A stretch of DNA of 64,000 nucleotides from Fibrobacter sp. UWH6 (GCF_900142465.1 NZ_FRAX01000012.1:1-64000), one strand, 5' to 3'. Shown: positions 1 through 8,458, counted from the stretch's first letter. The notes: generated from the sequence alone by a model not told the origin. Translations and numbers: made by a program.

Positions 1-185
1 ACGCGATTTCTACCCGCAAGTACACCGAAGAGCTGATCAAACAGCAGGAAGAGGAAATCGCAGAGCAAAAGCAGGCCATCGAAGCCAACAGGCAAAAACT
101 AGCTGCGAACAAACAGGAGCTAGAAGCTGTGAAAGCCCAAGCCGACAAATATGCCGCAATCCTTAGACAACACGGCCTGCTGTAA
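1..185 (+). CDS. C-terminal end of a coiled-coil protein (partial)
   Basis: The reading frame is open from the left edge and stops at TAA 183-185, so only about 60 residues are visible. They are almost entirely charged heptad-like sequence rich in Gln, Glu, Lys and Ala (for example ELIKQQEEEIAEQKQAI) and end in RQHGLL. Such Q/E/K coiled-coil tails occur at the end of Rpn/PD-(D/E)XK nuclease-transposase family proteins in Fibrobacter and Bacteroidetes, but the catalytic part is outside the window, so that assignment is only a guess. The frame and coiled-coil character are seen directly. Confidence 0.55.
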   Translation, partial: AISTRKYTEELIKQQEEEIAEQKQAIEANRQKLAANKQELEAVKAQADKYAAILRQHGLL

Positions 186-188
186 AAG

Positions 189-386
189 TCAATAAATACC
201 TCTCCCAAATTTTTTTGAAGTAGTCTTGCCATGGTGGCGATACTCCTCATAATTTTTTTGAACGGCTTTCATCGTCTTGTAGATACTGCTTAAAATTTCT
301 GGTGAGCATTTTCCCCAATTGTGAAAATTGCTTGATTTTTTGGGGAAGCGGTCTTGATTATTCATTTTTTGCAAAGGCCCAAACAT
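189..386 (-). CDS. small hypothetical ORF
   Basis: A 65-residue, Lys/Tyr-rich ORF with no recognisable domain. It is convergent with the coiled-coil gene and divergent from purF, and sits in an AT-rich stretch that otherwise holds only the purF promoter. There is no convincing ribosome binding site before the first ATG or before the internal Met at codon 8. It may be a remnant of a longer gene or not be translated at all. Apart from this ORF I see nothing between 186 and about 440. Confidence 0.22.
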   Translation of the reverse strand: MFGPLQKMNNQDRFPKKSSNFHNWGKCSPEILSSIYKTMKAVQKNYEEYRHHGKTTSKKFGRGIY

Positions 387-449
387 ATTTTTTCATATTC
401 TTGCAGTACAAATAATGAAAAGTTTTATAAGATTTCTATCTTTTTGGTG

Positions 450-468
450 TAAAATCCCCGACTAAGGA
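450..468 (+). promoter_or_regulatory. purF -10 element and ribosome binding site
   Basis: TAAAAT at 450-455 is followed by a short leader and AAGGAGT at 463-469, about 5 nt before the ATG at 475. The SD fixes the purF start. No clear -35 or purine-regulator operator is visible. Confidence 0.5.
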
Positions 469-474
469 GTCTTT

Positions 475-1938
475 ATGGGCGGCTTTTGTGGCGTTATTTC
501 CAAGAACGATTGCGTAACGGATCTGTTCTTCGGTACTGACTATCACTCTCATCTCGGTACTCATCGCGGCGGTTTGGCCGTCTTGAAGGCCGATGGTAAT
601 TTCCATCGATCCATCCACAACATCCAGAACACCCCGTTCCGCAGCAAGTTCGAAAACGACTTGGCCAAGTTCGCCGGCAACGTGGGCCTGGGCGTTATTT
701 CCGATACCGACCCCCAGCCCCTGGTCATGACCTGCAAGCATGGCACTTTCGCCCTGGTCACCGTAGGTCTCATTTCTAACATCGAAGATCTTAAGAACGA
801 GCTGTTCCAGAACAACTGCATGCAGCTCCAGTATTCTACCACCAGCGGTATGGTTGGCCCTACCGAAGTGGTTTCCGCATTGATCGCCACCCAGGATTCC
901 ATTGTTGCAGGTCTCAACTACGTGCAGCAGAAGATCAAGGGTAGCTGCTCCGTTCTCGTCATGGACAGCAACGGCAAGTTCTACGCCTCCCGCGACAAGT
1001 GGGGCCGTACTCCCATCATCGTGGGCAAGAAGGATGGTTCCGTCATCGCCGTGCAGGAAAGCTGCGCCCTGCCCAACTTGGGCTACGACCACCTCCGCGA
1101 CCTGGGTCCGGGCGAAATCGCCGAACTCACCCCCGATGGAATCAACACCCTGGTTGAACCGGGCAAGAAGATGGCCATCTGCTCCTTCCTGTGGGTTTAC
1201 TACGGCTATCCGGCATCCGCCTACGAAGGCCGCAATGTGGAAATGACCCGCTACCGTTGCGGTTCCGCACTTGCAAAGCGCACTCCTACCGAAGCCGACG
1301 CCGCCTGCGGTATTCCCGACTCCGGTACTTCCCACGCCCTGGGTTACGCTCACGAAGCCGGCATCAAGTTCGCCCGTCCGTTTGTAAAGTACACCCCGAC
1401 CTGGGCACGTTCCTTTATGCCCCAGGACCAGCGCCAGCGCGAACATGTGGCTTCCATGAAGCTGATTCCCATTCCGGGCCTCATCGACAACAAGCGCCTG
1501 GTGTTCTGCGACGACTCCATCGTCCGCGGTACCCAGCTGGGCAAGCAGGCCGAAAAGCTTTACTCCATGGGTTGTAAGGAAACCCATATGCGTATTGCCT
1601 GCCCTCCCCTGGTTTACCCCTGTAAGTTCATCAACTTCTCCCGTTCCAAGAGCGTGTACGACCTGATTACCCGCCGCTACATCCGCGAAAAGGAAGGCGA
1701 GAACGCCGATCTGGACAAGTACACCAATCCGGATTCCCCGGAATACAAGGACATGGTGGACTACATCCGTCGCAACTTGAACCTGACCACCTTGGCCTTC
1801 CAGCGTATCGACGACCTGATCCAGGCAATCGGCCTGCCGGAAGATCAGCTCTGCACCTTCTGCTGGACTGGTAAGGACTACGCAGAAACGGGCGACTGCT
1901 ATCACTGCCCCTGCCACGCGGAAGAAGAAAAGAAGTAA
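475..1938 (+). CDS. purF: amidophosphoribosyltransferase
   Basis: Catalyses the first committed step of purine synthesis, PRPP + glutamine to 5-phosphoribosylamine, in the cytoplasm. At 487 aa it has normal family length. Cys5 in MGGFCGV is the N-terminal nucleophile of the class II glutaminase domain, so maturation removes only four residues. The PRPP loop CDDSIVRGT lies at about residues 345-353. Four cysteines in the positions expected for the 4Fe-4S cluster of the Bacillus-type enzyme are present: one in AICSF, one in VYPCKF, and two in LCTFCW near residue 460. The extra Cys-rich tail GDCYHCPCH is unusual. The gene is monocistronic: it has its own promoter and a strong terminator follows. 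Another purine gene (IMP cyclohydrolase, 19091-19825) lies elsewhere in the window. Confidence 0.95.
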   Translation: MGGFCGVISKNDCVTDLFFGTDYHSHLGTHRGGLAVLKADGNFHRSIHNIQNTPFRSKFENDLAKFAGNVGLGVISDTDPQPLVMTCKHGTFALVTVGLISNIEDLKNELFQNNCMQLQYSTTSGMVGPTEVVSALIATQDSIVAGLNYVQQKIKGSCSVLVMDSNGKFYASRDKWGRTPIIVGKKDGSVIAVQESCALPNLGYDHLRDLGPGEIAELTPDGINTLVEPGKKMAICSFLWVYYGYPASAYEGRNVEMTRYRCGSALAKRTPTEADAACGIPDSGTSHALGYAHEAGIKFARPFVKYTPTWARSFMPQDQRQREHVASMKLIPIPGLIDNKRLVFCDDSIVRGTQLGKQAEKLYSMGCKETHMRIACPPLVYPCKFINFSRSKSVYDLITRRYIREKEGENADLDKYTNPDSPEYKDMVDYIRRNLNLTTLAFQRIDDLIQAIGLPEDQLCTFCWTGKDYAETGDCYHCPCHAEEEKK

Positions 1939-1978
1939 TTCAGAATCCTTCGGCGAGCTTAGGCTGCCTAAAGAAATT

Positions 1979-2009
1979 GTCCGGACCTTTTTGCGGTTCG
2001 GACTTTTTT
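1979..2009 (+). terminator. intrinsic terminator of purF
   Basis: A 9-bp stem (GTCCGGACC with GGTTCGGAC, one G-U pair) is followed by six T residues. Confidence 0.85.
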
Positions 2010-2049
2010 ATATTGACAACAAGTTCATTTGATACGATATAGGGATGGT

Positions 2050-2454
2050 ATGGTTTCACGTTTTATTAAAAAATATGCGGTACCCGTTGCGATAACCCTT
2101 ATGGGCCTCTCCTTTTTGTGGGGTTGCTCCGGCAATGGTTCCACCGATTCGGGCGAACAGGCGGAATATCCCTTCACCATCACCCTTGAAAATCAGACCA
2201 AGGGTACGGCCTTTATTGTCTACATGGTAGATGAGGATTCCGATACCACGTATACTTATTCCAACCCGGCCAAGGATGGCAAGGAGGATTACAACATCCA
2301 GAAAAACACTTTCGAAAAGGATGTGAAGCTGGTGGTGTTCACATCGGGCATCCAGTTCACGGTGTACGCCAAATACGACAAACTGATCAACCACTCCACC
2401 ACCCTGATTATCCAGAACGACGACGGCGATGGATACGTTGTCACCAAGAAGTAG
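2050..2454 (+). CDS. small lipoprotein of unknown function
   Basis: About 134 aa. The N-terminus MVSRFIKKYAV plus a hydrophobic stretch ending LSFLWGC is a lipoprotein signal peptide with the lipobox Cys. The mature part starts SGNGSTDSGEQ and has one beta-rich domain with no family that I recognise. I chose the ATG at 2050 because AGGGATGG precedes it and a compact signal peptide results; an in-frame ATG at 2029 would add seven residues. The next gene starts 22 nt downstream with its own probable promoter. Probably anchored in the inner leaflet of the outer membrane or facing the periplasm. Function unknown. Confidence 0.75.
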   Translation: MVSRFIKKYAVPVAITLMGLSFLWGCSGNGSTDSGEQAEYPFTITLENQTKGTAFIVYMVDEDSDTTYTYSNPAKDGKEDYNIQKNTFEKDVKLVVFTSGIQFTVYAKYDKLINHSTTLIIQNDDGDGYVVTKK

Positions 2455-2469
2455 GGTTTTGTATATTTG
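2438..2469 (+). promoter_or_regulatory. promoter of lipoprotein gene 2477, probably leaderless
   Basis: TTGTCA at 2438-2443, an 18-nt spacer and TATATT at 2462-2467 (as TATATTTG). The first T lies 15 nt before the ATG at 2477, so the transcript would start at or just before the start codon. No SD is present. Confidence 0.55.
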
Positions 2470-2476
2470 GGGCCGT

Positions 2477-3133
2477 ATGAAATTCAGATTTTCCTTAACC
2501 ATTTCGTTGGCCGCCCTGGTGGTTCTGTCATTGTTCGGCTGCGCCGTGACCCGCAAGATCAGCGCCGCCGACATTCTTTCCAAGACCAAGCTGGAATTTA
2601 ACGCCCTGACCCTGGATTCCGTAAGCATCAACAAGGATCTGTTCCCCAAGCAGGGGCTGTTTAACGGCTTTTTGCCCAACCCCCAGGTGGTGGCGCTCGT
2701 TCAGGATTTCGCCAAGGGCAAGCTGGAAAAGGAACTGGGAACTCTGGGACTTTCCGCCGAAGTGATTGCTAAGAATCAAGGTACCGATACTTTGTGGATT
2801 CGGGATTTACAAGCTACCCTGAAACTGGATACGCTAATGGAACTGCCTATTTCGCTGAAGGATTCCATCAAGATGGTTCCCGGCAGCAATAATTTGACGG
2901 TGACCACCACCATGCCCATCGACCGACGGATTTTCTGGCTGAAGGATGTTTCCCTGATCAACATGAAGGGCGTTCTGACAGTGGCCCTGGATGTAGACGG
3001 GGAATCGGTCCCCCTGGAATTTGATATCGATCGCCCGGTCTCCCAGGAAGAAAAGACCGCCCTTATGGATAACGTCAGGAACACCATATTGAACAGCGTG
3101 GTGAACAACTGGATGGGGGCCATCCAGAAATGA
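2477..3133 (+). CDS. lipoprotein, LEA14/water-stress-like beta fold possible
   Basis: 218 aa starting MKFRFSLTISLAALVVLSLFG with a lipobox Cys just after (LFGCAVTRK). The mature part contains two stretches of alternating hydrophobic strands, including FNALTLDSVSINKDLF and a second half LDVDGESVPLEFDIDRPVS. This architecture resembles LEA type 2-like lipoproteins, but I cannot confirm the family. An upstream in-frame ATG at 2429 would place the start inside the preceding gene and before the signal peptide, so the ATG at 2477 is used. It follows the previous lipoprotein closely, with a probable promoter in between. Confidence 0.75.
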   Translation: MKFRFSLTISLAALVVLSLFGCAVTRKISAADILSKTKLEFNALTLDSVSINKDLFPKQGLFNGFLPNPQVVALVQDFAKGKLEKELGTLGLSAEVIAKNQGTDTLWIRDLQATLKLDTLMELPISLKDSIKMVPGSNNLTVTTTMPIDRRIFWLKDVSLINMKGVLTVALDVDGESVPLEFDIDRPVSQEEKTALMDNVRNTILNSVVNNWMGAIQK

Positions 3134-3185
3134 TCGCACACAACGAGATGCTATTTTTTATAGAAAAAAAGGATTGATGTAGAAT

Positions 3186-4874
3186 ATGAAACGCGAATTT
3201 GTACCCGAGAATTTTAATGTAGACAACTCCAAGGAAGTGGAAGCTTTGTTCCAGCAGCTGCTGAACGAGAACGTCGCCAGCTCCGCCGACGCCCTCCGCG
3301 CCTGGATCATGAAGTGGAGCGAACTGGGTTCCGTCCTTCAGGAAGTGAGCTGCCGCCGCTATGTGGCCATGACCGTAAACACCAAGGACGAAGAGGCCGC
3401 CAAGGCTTACGAAAGCTTCGTAGAGAACGTGGACCCCATCGCCAACGAGTTTGACGACAAGCTGAACAAGAAGCTGATGGCCCATCCGGCCAAGGACCAG
3501 CTGAAGGGCGAATTCGGCGTTTGGTTCAAGAGCGTCCAGCTTTCCCTGGATTTGTTCAGCCCCGAGAATATTCCCCTGGAAACTGAAGAAGTGAAGGCCG
3601 TGCAGGCATACCAGAAGATTACCGGCGGCATGAGCGTGGAATTCGATGGCAAAGTCCAGACCATGCAGCAGTTGGGAACCTATCTGGAACGTACCGACCG
3701 TGATATCCGCGAAAAGGCCTGGCGCACCACCTGGGAACGCCGCATGCAGGACAAGGAGGCCCTGGACAAGTCCTTCGACGAACTGTTCTCCATCCGCAAC
3801 AAGATTGCAAAGAACGCCCACTGCAAGGACTACATTGACTTTATCTACATGGCCAAGCGCCGCGATTACACCCCCAAGCATTGCAAGGACTTCCACGAAA
3901 GCGTAGAGAAGCTGGTGCTGCCCCTGCTGAAGGAAATTTACAAGAAGCGCGCCGCCAAGATGGGCTTGGCAAAGCTCCGCCCCTGGGACCTGGCTGTAGA
4001 CCCGCTGAATCGCGAACCTCTGAAGCCTTATAAGACCGGCGATGAGCTGATCGAGAAGGTTGACCAGATTTTTGAAAGCATCCACCCGCAGGCCGGCAAG
4101 TGGGCCCGCCAGATGCAGGCCCAGAAGCTGATCGACCCGGATTCCCGCCTGGGCAAGGCTCCGGGCGGCTACCAGATCGGTTTTGACGAATCCCGTCTGC
4201 CCTTCATTTTCATGAATTCCGCAGGTACGGACCGCGACATTTATACGCTGCTCCATGAATCGGGCCATTCCTTCCATCAGTTCGGCCTGGCAGGCCAGCC
4301 GATCCTCGCCTACCGCGACGTTCCTTCTGAATTTGCGGAAGTGGCCAGCATGAGCATGGAGCTGATCGGCATGTCCAACCTGAAGCCGTTCTATGGCGAC
4401 GACGCAGAATCCATGGCCCGCAGCATCGAGGGCGAACTGGAAGACGTCATCTGGCTGTTCCCCTGGGTGGCCAGCATCGATAGCTTCCAGCACGAGCTTT
4501 ACAGCCGTCCCAACCATACCGCCGCCGACCGCGAAGCCATCTGGGCAGGCATCATGGACCGCTACGACGCCGGCGTGGACTATTCGGGTCTCGAGAAGTT
4601 CCGCAATAACATGTGGCAGAAGCAGCTGCACCTGTTCGAATGCCCCTTCTACTACATCGAATATGGTATCGCCCAGCTGGGCGCCCTGCAGGTGTGGGCC
4701 AACTTCAAGAAGGACCCGCAAAAGGCCATCGACGACCTGTTCAAGGCAGAAAGTCTGGGCTACAGCGTAACCGTGCCCGAAATGTTCAAGGCTGCAAACA
4801 TCAATTTCGACTTTACAGCCAAGACAATCGAGCCTTTGATGAAGGTGGTCTGGGACGAACTGAGCAAGTTCTAG
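3186..4874 (+). CDS. M3 family oligoendopeptidase (PepF-like)
   Basis: A 562-aa cytoplasmic zinc metallopeptidase that trims oligopeptides. The zinc site HESGHSFHQF is at residues 357-366, with the third ligand probably the Glu in EFAEVASMSMEL about 25 residues later. No signal peptide or membrane segment is seen. Length and the all-helical sequence fit M3 oligoendopeptidase F. A weak AAAGGA lies 13 nt before the ATG. A very long ORF on the opposite strand is a codon-bias shadow. The product is followed by an AT-rich spacer and a tRNA with its own promoter. Confidence 0.92.
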   Translation: MKREFVPENFNVDNSKEVEALFQQLLNENVASSADALRAWIMKWSELGSVLQEVSCRRYVAMTVNTKDEEAAKAYESFVENVDPIANEFDDKLNKKLMAHPAKDQLKGEFGVWFKSVQLSLDLFSPENIPLETEEVKAVQAYQKITGGMSVEFDGKVQTMQQLGTYLERTDRDIREKAWRTTWERRMQDKEALDKSFDELFSIRNKIAKNAHCKDYIDFIYMAKRRDYTPKHCKDFHESVEKLVLPLLKEIYKKRAAKMGLAKLRPWDLAVDPLNREPLKPYKTGDELIEKVDQIFESIHPQAGKWARQMQAQKLIDPDSRLGKAPGGYQIGFDESRLPFIFMNSAGTDRDIYTLLHESGHSFHQFGLAGQPILAYRDVPSEFAEVASMSMELIGMSNLKPFYGDDAESMARSIEGELEDVIWLFPWVASIDSFQHELYSRPNHTAADREAIWAGIMDRYDAGVDYSGLEKFRNNMWQKQLHLFECPFYYIEYGIAQLGALQVWANFKKDPQKAIDDLFKAESLGYSVTVPEMFKAANINFDFTAKTIEPLMKVVWDELSKF

Positions 4875-4977
4875 ACGGGATCAGAACGATTTTTTGTCGA
4901 AAAAGTGTGATTTGGAGAGTTTATCTCAAAAAAATTCAACTTTTTTCAAAAAAATCAAAAAAAATGCGCCAACACCC

Positions 4978-5006
4978 TTGACAAGTGTCAAAAATAAATG
5001 TATAAT
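4978..5006 (+). promoter_or_regulatory. consensus sigma70-type promoter of tRNA-Ser
   Basis: TTGACA (4978-4983), exactly 17 nt, TATAAT (5001-5006): a perfect match to the bacterial housekeeping consensus, 14 nt before the mature tRNA 5' end. It shows that the host housekeeping sigma factor reads the classical elements. Confidence 0.9.
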
Positions 5007-5020
5007 TGGCGCACATCCTT

Positions 5021-5105
5021 GGAGGGATGGCCGAGTGGTTGAAGGCGCACGCTTGGAAAGCGTGTTTACCTCGCGGTAACGAGGGTTCGAATCCCTCTCC
5101 CTCTT
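5021..5105 (+). tRNA. tRNA-Ser (anticodon GGA)
   Basis: Acceptor strands GGAGGGA and TCCCTCT pair (one G-U). The D arm is GCCGAGTGGTTGAAGGC. The anticodon stem CACGC/GCGTG encloses loop TTGGAAA with anticodon GGA. A long class II variable arm (TTACC/GGTAA) and the T arm GAGGGTTCGAATCCCTC follow. CCA is not encoded. The 3' boundary is uncertain by one base. Confidence 0.93.
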
Positions 5106-5118
5106 CTAAAAACAAAAC

Positions 5119-5156
5119 TTCTCAAATGTTTTGGAAAAAGCATTTGAGAATTTTTT
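5119..5156 (+). terminator. terminator of tRNA-Ser
   Basis: A perfect 10-bp stem (TTCTCAAATG / CATTTGAGAA) is followed by six T residues. Confidence 0.88.
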
Positions 5157-5189
5157 GTAGGAACACAAACCTTAACTTGAGGTACTAAG

Positions 5190-5504
5190 ATGGCTGACGA
5201 TCAGAGAGTTTATCTTGACGATATTTACGCAAGTGAAGAATGTCAGGGTTCTGTCTTCCGCGCTGTTGTGATGATGGCTCAGGAAGCACGCTTCATCAAC
5301 AAGCAGGCTGGCCAGGGTTACATTCAGTTGACCAAGAAGCCGACCACCATCGCCATGTACAAGTTCAAGGAAGGCAAGCTCACCATTTCTGAAAAGAAGG
5401 CTGCACAGGCCGAAGCTGAAGTGGAGGCCGCAGAAGAAATCGAAATGACCGCAGAAAACACCGCACAGGTGAGCGCTGCAGCAGACGACGCCTTCGGCGA
5501 ATAA
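5190..5504 (+). CDS. rpoZ: DNA-directed RNA polymerase omega subunit
   Basis: 104 aa. The helical core SVFRAVVMMAQEARFINKQ and the following KKPTTIAMYKFKEGKL match the omega/RPB6 fold (RARQIN-like helix, then the K-P-x-x-x-A-L/M-x-E-x-x-x-G-K motif). The last 40 residues are an Ala/Glu-rich tail (AEAEVEAAEEIEM) of the kind seen in other omegas. Omega assists beta' folding and, in many bacteria, ppGpp response. GAGG lies 8 nt before the ATG. The gene stands alone between two terminators. Confidence 0.85.
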   Translation: MADDQRVYLDDIYASEECQGSVFRAVVMMAQEARFINKQAGQGYIQLTKKPTTIAMYKFKEGKLTISEKKAAQAEAEVEAAEEIEMTAENTAQVSAAADDAFGE

Positions 5505-5538
5505 TTTGAGCCAACAGCTTAAGTTCCTAGAAAAATTA

Positions 5539-5571
5539 AAAAGAACGATTCAAAAGAATCGTTCTTTTTTT
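5539..5571 (+). terminator. terminator of rpoZ
   Basis: A 13-bp stem AAAAGAACGATTC / GAATCGTTCTTTT with an AAAA loop and a T run. Confidence 0.9.
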
Positions 5572-5635
5572 GCTCTTTTTATTGCCCCTTATCCGTTTAA
5601 CGGACCCGCCCGACGAACCCCCATAAAAAGTTCAC

Positions 5636-5680
5636 AAAAAAAGCGACCGATCGGACACCCCCAAATGGATCCGACCGGTC
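5636..5680 (-). terminator. terminator of the minus-strand operon 8458-5744
   Basis: Read on the minus strand, GACCGGTCGGA and TCCGATCGGTC pair with one mismatch and are followed by GC and seven T residues. It closes the TIGR02147-LamG-PAS operon. Confidence 0.75.
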
Positions 5681-5715
5681 ACCCCTACGCAAAACCTCCT
5701 ACCCCCTTTCCTTCC

Positions 5716-5741
5716 TAACCAGTCCTCCTAACCGGTCCTCC
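5716..5741 (-). repeat. two tandem 13-bp copies of a start-region sequence
   Basis: TAACCAGTCCTCC and TAACCGGTCCTCC are adjacent. On the minus strand each reads as GGAGGAC-GGTTA, closely matching GGTTAGGAGGAC, the ribosome-binding context of the PAS gene start near 6253-6264. Here no start codon follows, so they look like leftovers of duplicated or deleted translation starts. Confidence 0.45.
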
Positions 5742-5743
5742 TA

Positions 5744-6247
5744 TCACACCTGGGCACAGCGGATTGCGTAAGCTTCTGGATATTCGCGAGCAGCGCACTG
5801 GTCGCATACTCGACGGAAACGAACCTCGTTAGCAGACTCCACGCGGATCTGACTACCGCAGTGAGCACATCTAGCAAGGAACACACGACTTTCAACAAAG
5901 GCGGCAGGGGCAGCAACCACGGGCGAAGTCGCAGAAACACGATGGACAGAAACATCGTATCGCAGTTCACCGTCACCATCCTGGCGCAGATGAGTAAAGA
6001 GTTTGCAGCAGAAGCTGCGCCCCTTACGGTTTTTCATGCGCAAGACAGTGCTGGGCTGCATCTGGGAATTGACATAGTTTTCCCAGTCTTTGGCATTGCG
6101 GCACAGATCCGTTACGTAATGCCATTCGATTTCGCCCTCTTCAAAGCCAAACATGCGGCAAAAGCGCTTGTTGGCCTTGATGAGCCTGCCATGACGATTG
6201 GCCTCGAAATAGGCCTGCTCCACCGAACCTTTTCTTTCGTCAATCAT
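5744..6247 (-). CDS. PAS-domain protein with C-terminal zinc ribbon
   Basis: 167 aa, cytoplasmic. Residues about 10-105 read as a PAS fold: GRLIKANKRFCRMFGFEEGEI is the typical PAS/S-box core and VLRMKNRKGRSFCCKLFTHL the PAC-like strand pair. Residues 125-155 hold two CxxC pairs (CAHCGSQI and CDQC), a zinc ribbon. There is no kinase, cyclase or HTH output, so it is probably a sensor adaptor. Its ATG overlaps the stop of the upstream lipoprotein gene by 4 nt (ATGA), with AGGAGGACAATT before it, so it is translationally coupled. It is the last gene of a three-gene operon. Confidence 0.75.
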   Translation of the reverse strand: MIDERKGSVEQAYFEANRHGRLIKANKRFCRMFGFEEGEIEWHYVTDLCRNAKDWENYVNSQMQPSTVLRMKNRKGRSFCCKLFTHLRQDGDGELRYDVSVHRVSATSPVVAAPAAFVESRVFLARCAHCGSQIRVESANEVRFRRVCDQCAAREYPEAYAIRCAQV

Positions 6248-7623
6248 AATTGTCCTCCTAACCTTTTATAATACCTGTAAAGTACTTCTGCAGATGATAT
6301 TTCCTTAAACCCAAAACGTACATCATCCATTTCGAAGTCCAGCCCGTCACCGCCAATATAGAGCGGCTTGGAAATGTTTTCCATCCAACGGAGGCCCGTG
6401 TCAATACGACCCGTCAACACCCCATTCTGATAAATCTTCGCAATGCCTCGCCTCCAGGTGAGCACCACATAAATCCATTCGCCAGCCGGCACAGCACGCT
6501 GAGAGACCGCCATGTACCCGCAGGTGGGATTATTGACATTCACCGAGTAGAACGCCAGCCTAGGCTCAACTGCACCGCATTTTCCGCTAATTAGGGAAAC
6601 ACCGATCATTTCTTCAATGTAATCGTCGCCCCGCTTGCTCAAGATATTCTTCTGGAACTCACCTACCGCAAAAGCCTCAGGATTGTTGAACTTGAAGAAG
6701 CCTTCAATAGACAGTTCCGTCAGGGAATCCACATCCAGGAAGCCGCTGGTATCTACAGCAGCATAATCAGAAGCCACGAAGCGGATTGCCTTGCCATCGA
6801 CACCTTCGGTAAATTCAGGCTCATACAGGAAGACCGTCTCGGTCTCGTGCCCCATATCATCCAGAAGGTAGTAGCCGGTTCCGGAATCAGAAGGCAACGC
6901 AAGCACAGAATCCATAGTCCACACATACTGAATCTTATAGTCCACATCGATCATGGGGAGCGTAATTTCAGAAACGCCATTATAAGACACGCCTTTAGAA
7001 TTTACGGACACATCAACCGGCTCGGAGTGAACGATACCCCTGGGGAGCGGACCGTTCAGCCAGTAGGAATCACCTTCCAGCACAAGGGTGTATTCCGCAT
7101 CATCAAAGCGTTCACGATCCGGCGAAGAAACGGTCAAATTATAGGTTCCCAACGGCAGATTGCTCAAGACAAAGTACCCGGTAGGCTTCACAGAAGAAAC
7201 CCAATCCGTGCCCGGAATTCCGACCTTGGCGTCCTCCGGACTGGAAACACCATCCAAAACCAGATTGCCCTGAATCGTCTTGACCGTGGTCATCTTGGAA
7301 CTCATTTTCAGATCCGAACCGGAGTACACAAAAGTCTCGTATATGGCCTGTCCAGCCTTATGAGAAGACAGGACGTACTCTCCATATTCCTTGATGCTAA
7401 AGCCAAAAGCACCATTTTCATCAGTCGTATCAACAAACAGCTGGTCAGACTTAGCACTGTGACGGGCGTGAATAACGACATTTCTTGCAAAATTTCCATC
7501 AGCGGCGACGAGGACTCCAGAAACGGAATTGGTTTCTTCACTGACACCGCCGGCTGTTTCAACCGGGCTGCATCCGCAAAGGAGCATCACAAGCGAAAAT
7601 AAGAAAATCAAAAACATCTTCAC
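6244..7623 (-). CDS. LamG-domain lipoprotein
   Basis: 459 aa. The signal MFLIFLFSLVMLLCGC carries a lipobox Cys. Residues about 30-110 resemble a carboxypeptidase-regulatory-like Ig strand domain (SGVLVAADGNFARNVVIHAR). A second similar unit follows (IQGNLVLDGVSSPEDAKVGI). The C-terminal 190 residues form a LamG/concanavalin-like fold, with GEWIYVVLTWRRGIAKIYQNG as the signature strands and FEMDDVRFG near the end. Such proteins bind glycans or cell surfaces. The SD AGGAGGGG is 7 nt before GTG 7623, which I take as the start; ATG 7617 is an alternative. The gene starts 13 nt after the stop of the TIGR02147 gene. Confidence 0.78.
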   Translation of the reverse strand: MKMFLIFLFSLVMLLCGCSPVETAGGVSEETNSVSGVLVAADGNFARNVVIHARHSAKSDQLFVDTTDENGAFGFSIKEYGEYVLSSHKAGQAIYETFVYSGSDLKMSSKMTTVKTIQGNLVLDGVSSPEDAKVGIPGTDWVSSVKPTGYFVLSNLPLGTYNLTVSSPDRERFDDAEYTLVLEGDSYWLNGPLPRGIVHSEPVDVSVNSKGVSYNGVSEITLPMIDVDYKIQYVWTMDSVLALPSDSGTGYYLLDDMGHETETVFLYEPEFTEGVDGKAIRFVASDYAAVDTSGFLDVDSLTELSIEGFFKFNNPEAFAVGEFQKNILSKRGDDYIEEMIGVSLISGKCGAVEPRLAFYSVNVNNPTCGYMAVSQRAVPAGEWIYVVLTWRRGIAKIYQNGVLTGRIDTGLRWMENISKPLYIGGDGLDFEMDDVRFGFKEISSAEVLYRYYKRLGGQL

Positions 7624-7636
7624 AAAGCTACCCCTC

Positions 7637-8458
7637 CTATTTAGCAGGCTTCGTAAGCGGAAACAACTGCAAGTTAAGGCGGTAGATTCGATCATCATCG
7701 TCATCTTCCATGACAATGGCGGCGATGCGTCTACGGAAATCGGCAATTTCATTCTTGATACGGAAAAAGCCTTCCTTGGATATACCGATTGTCATGCCAG
7801 ACACATCTCGTTCGTCCATCGAAACCTGATCCAGGGACTTTACAGCAAGATCGCCCATTTGACGATGCATTTCTCGGATCGCCATGCTTTCCCCGTCACG
7901 GATTCCCGTGGTAACGGACTTCGACGACTTCTGATACTCACCTTTTTCATCTTTCTGGAGCAAACCGGTCTTCACAAGAAGATCCAGGGACTGCTTCACA
8001 CTCTGGGCATCCGCAGGAAACACGCACTGTCCCGCCATCTTGGTGGGGGAAGCGCCGTGCATCCTGGGTGCCATCTCACGAAGGACCGGATTCAGCCAGT
8101 CTTCGTAGTAAACGTAAGCCTCCTCCCCCATAACTTCCATGGAGTTGTCCTTTGCGAGGGCACGCATGGAGTTATAAAGACTACGTTTGATCAGAGAATC
8201 CTTGGTCTGGTCAAAATTGACCATCAGACGGAAGTACTGCAGTTCGACACCGGCAAGGCCGATAGCGGCAGCAACTCGTTCCGTCCCCACATCACTAAGG
8301 TTAGCTTTACCGTCGCACACCAACTTAAGGAACACGGGCGACGAATATCCGGCAGCCTTAGCAAAGTCACGCCAGGTAAAACCAGAACGCGCCTTGCGTT
8401 CCTGGTAATAATCGCGCAGATAATCGCGATAGCTGACGTATTCCAAGACCTGTTTCAT
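7637..8458 (-). CDS. TIGR02147-family (DUF4423-type) regulator-like protein
   Basis: 273 aa starting MKQVLEYVSYRDYLRDYYQE, the typical opening of TIGR02147 proteins, a paralogue family expanded in Fibrobacter. Residues about 27-55 (FTWRDFAKAAGYSSPVFLKL) are helix-turn-helix-like. The central part is helical and the C-terminal part (RDVSGMTIGISKEGFFRIKNEI) is the conserved DUF4423 segment. The end is an acidic DDDDDR stretch. The start is set at ATG 8458 by family similarity; there is no SD, and TATATT lies 15 nt upstream. It heads an operon with a surface lipoprotein and a PAS protein, which suggests it controls or senses with them. Function of the family is not established. Confidence 0.8.
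   Translation of the reverse strand: MKQVLEYVSYRDYLRDYYQERKARSGFTWRDFAKAAGYSSPVFLKLVCDGKANLSDVGTERVAAAIGLAGVELQYFRLMVNFDQTKDSLIKRSLYNSMRALAKDNSMEVMGEEAYVYYEDWLNPVLREMAPRMHGASPTKMAGQCVFPADAQSVKQSLDLLVKTGLLQKDEKGEYQKSSKSVTTGIRDGESMAIREMHRQMGDLAVKSLDQVSMDERDVSGMTIGISKEGFFRIKNEIADFRRRIAAIVMEDDDDDRIYRLNLQLFPLTKPAK

Noticed and set aside
436-1917. 493-residue ORF opposite purF
   Set aside because: Antisense to an unmistakable purF; produced by GC-rich third positions. No SD or family features.
3075-4721. 548-residue ORF opposite the M3 peptidase
   Set aside because: Same codon-bias shadow; overlaps two real genes on the plus strand.
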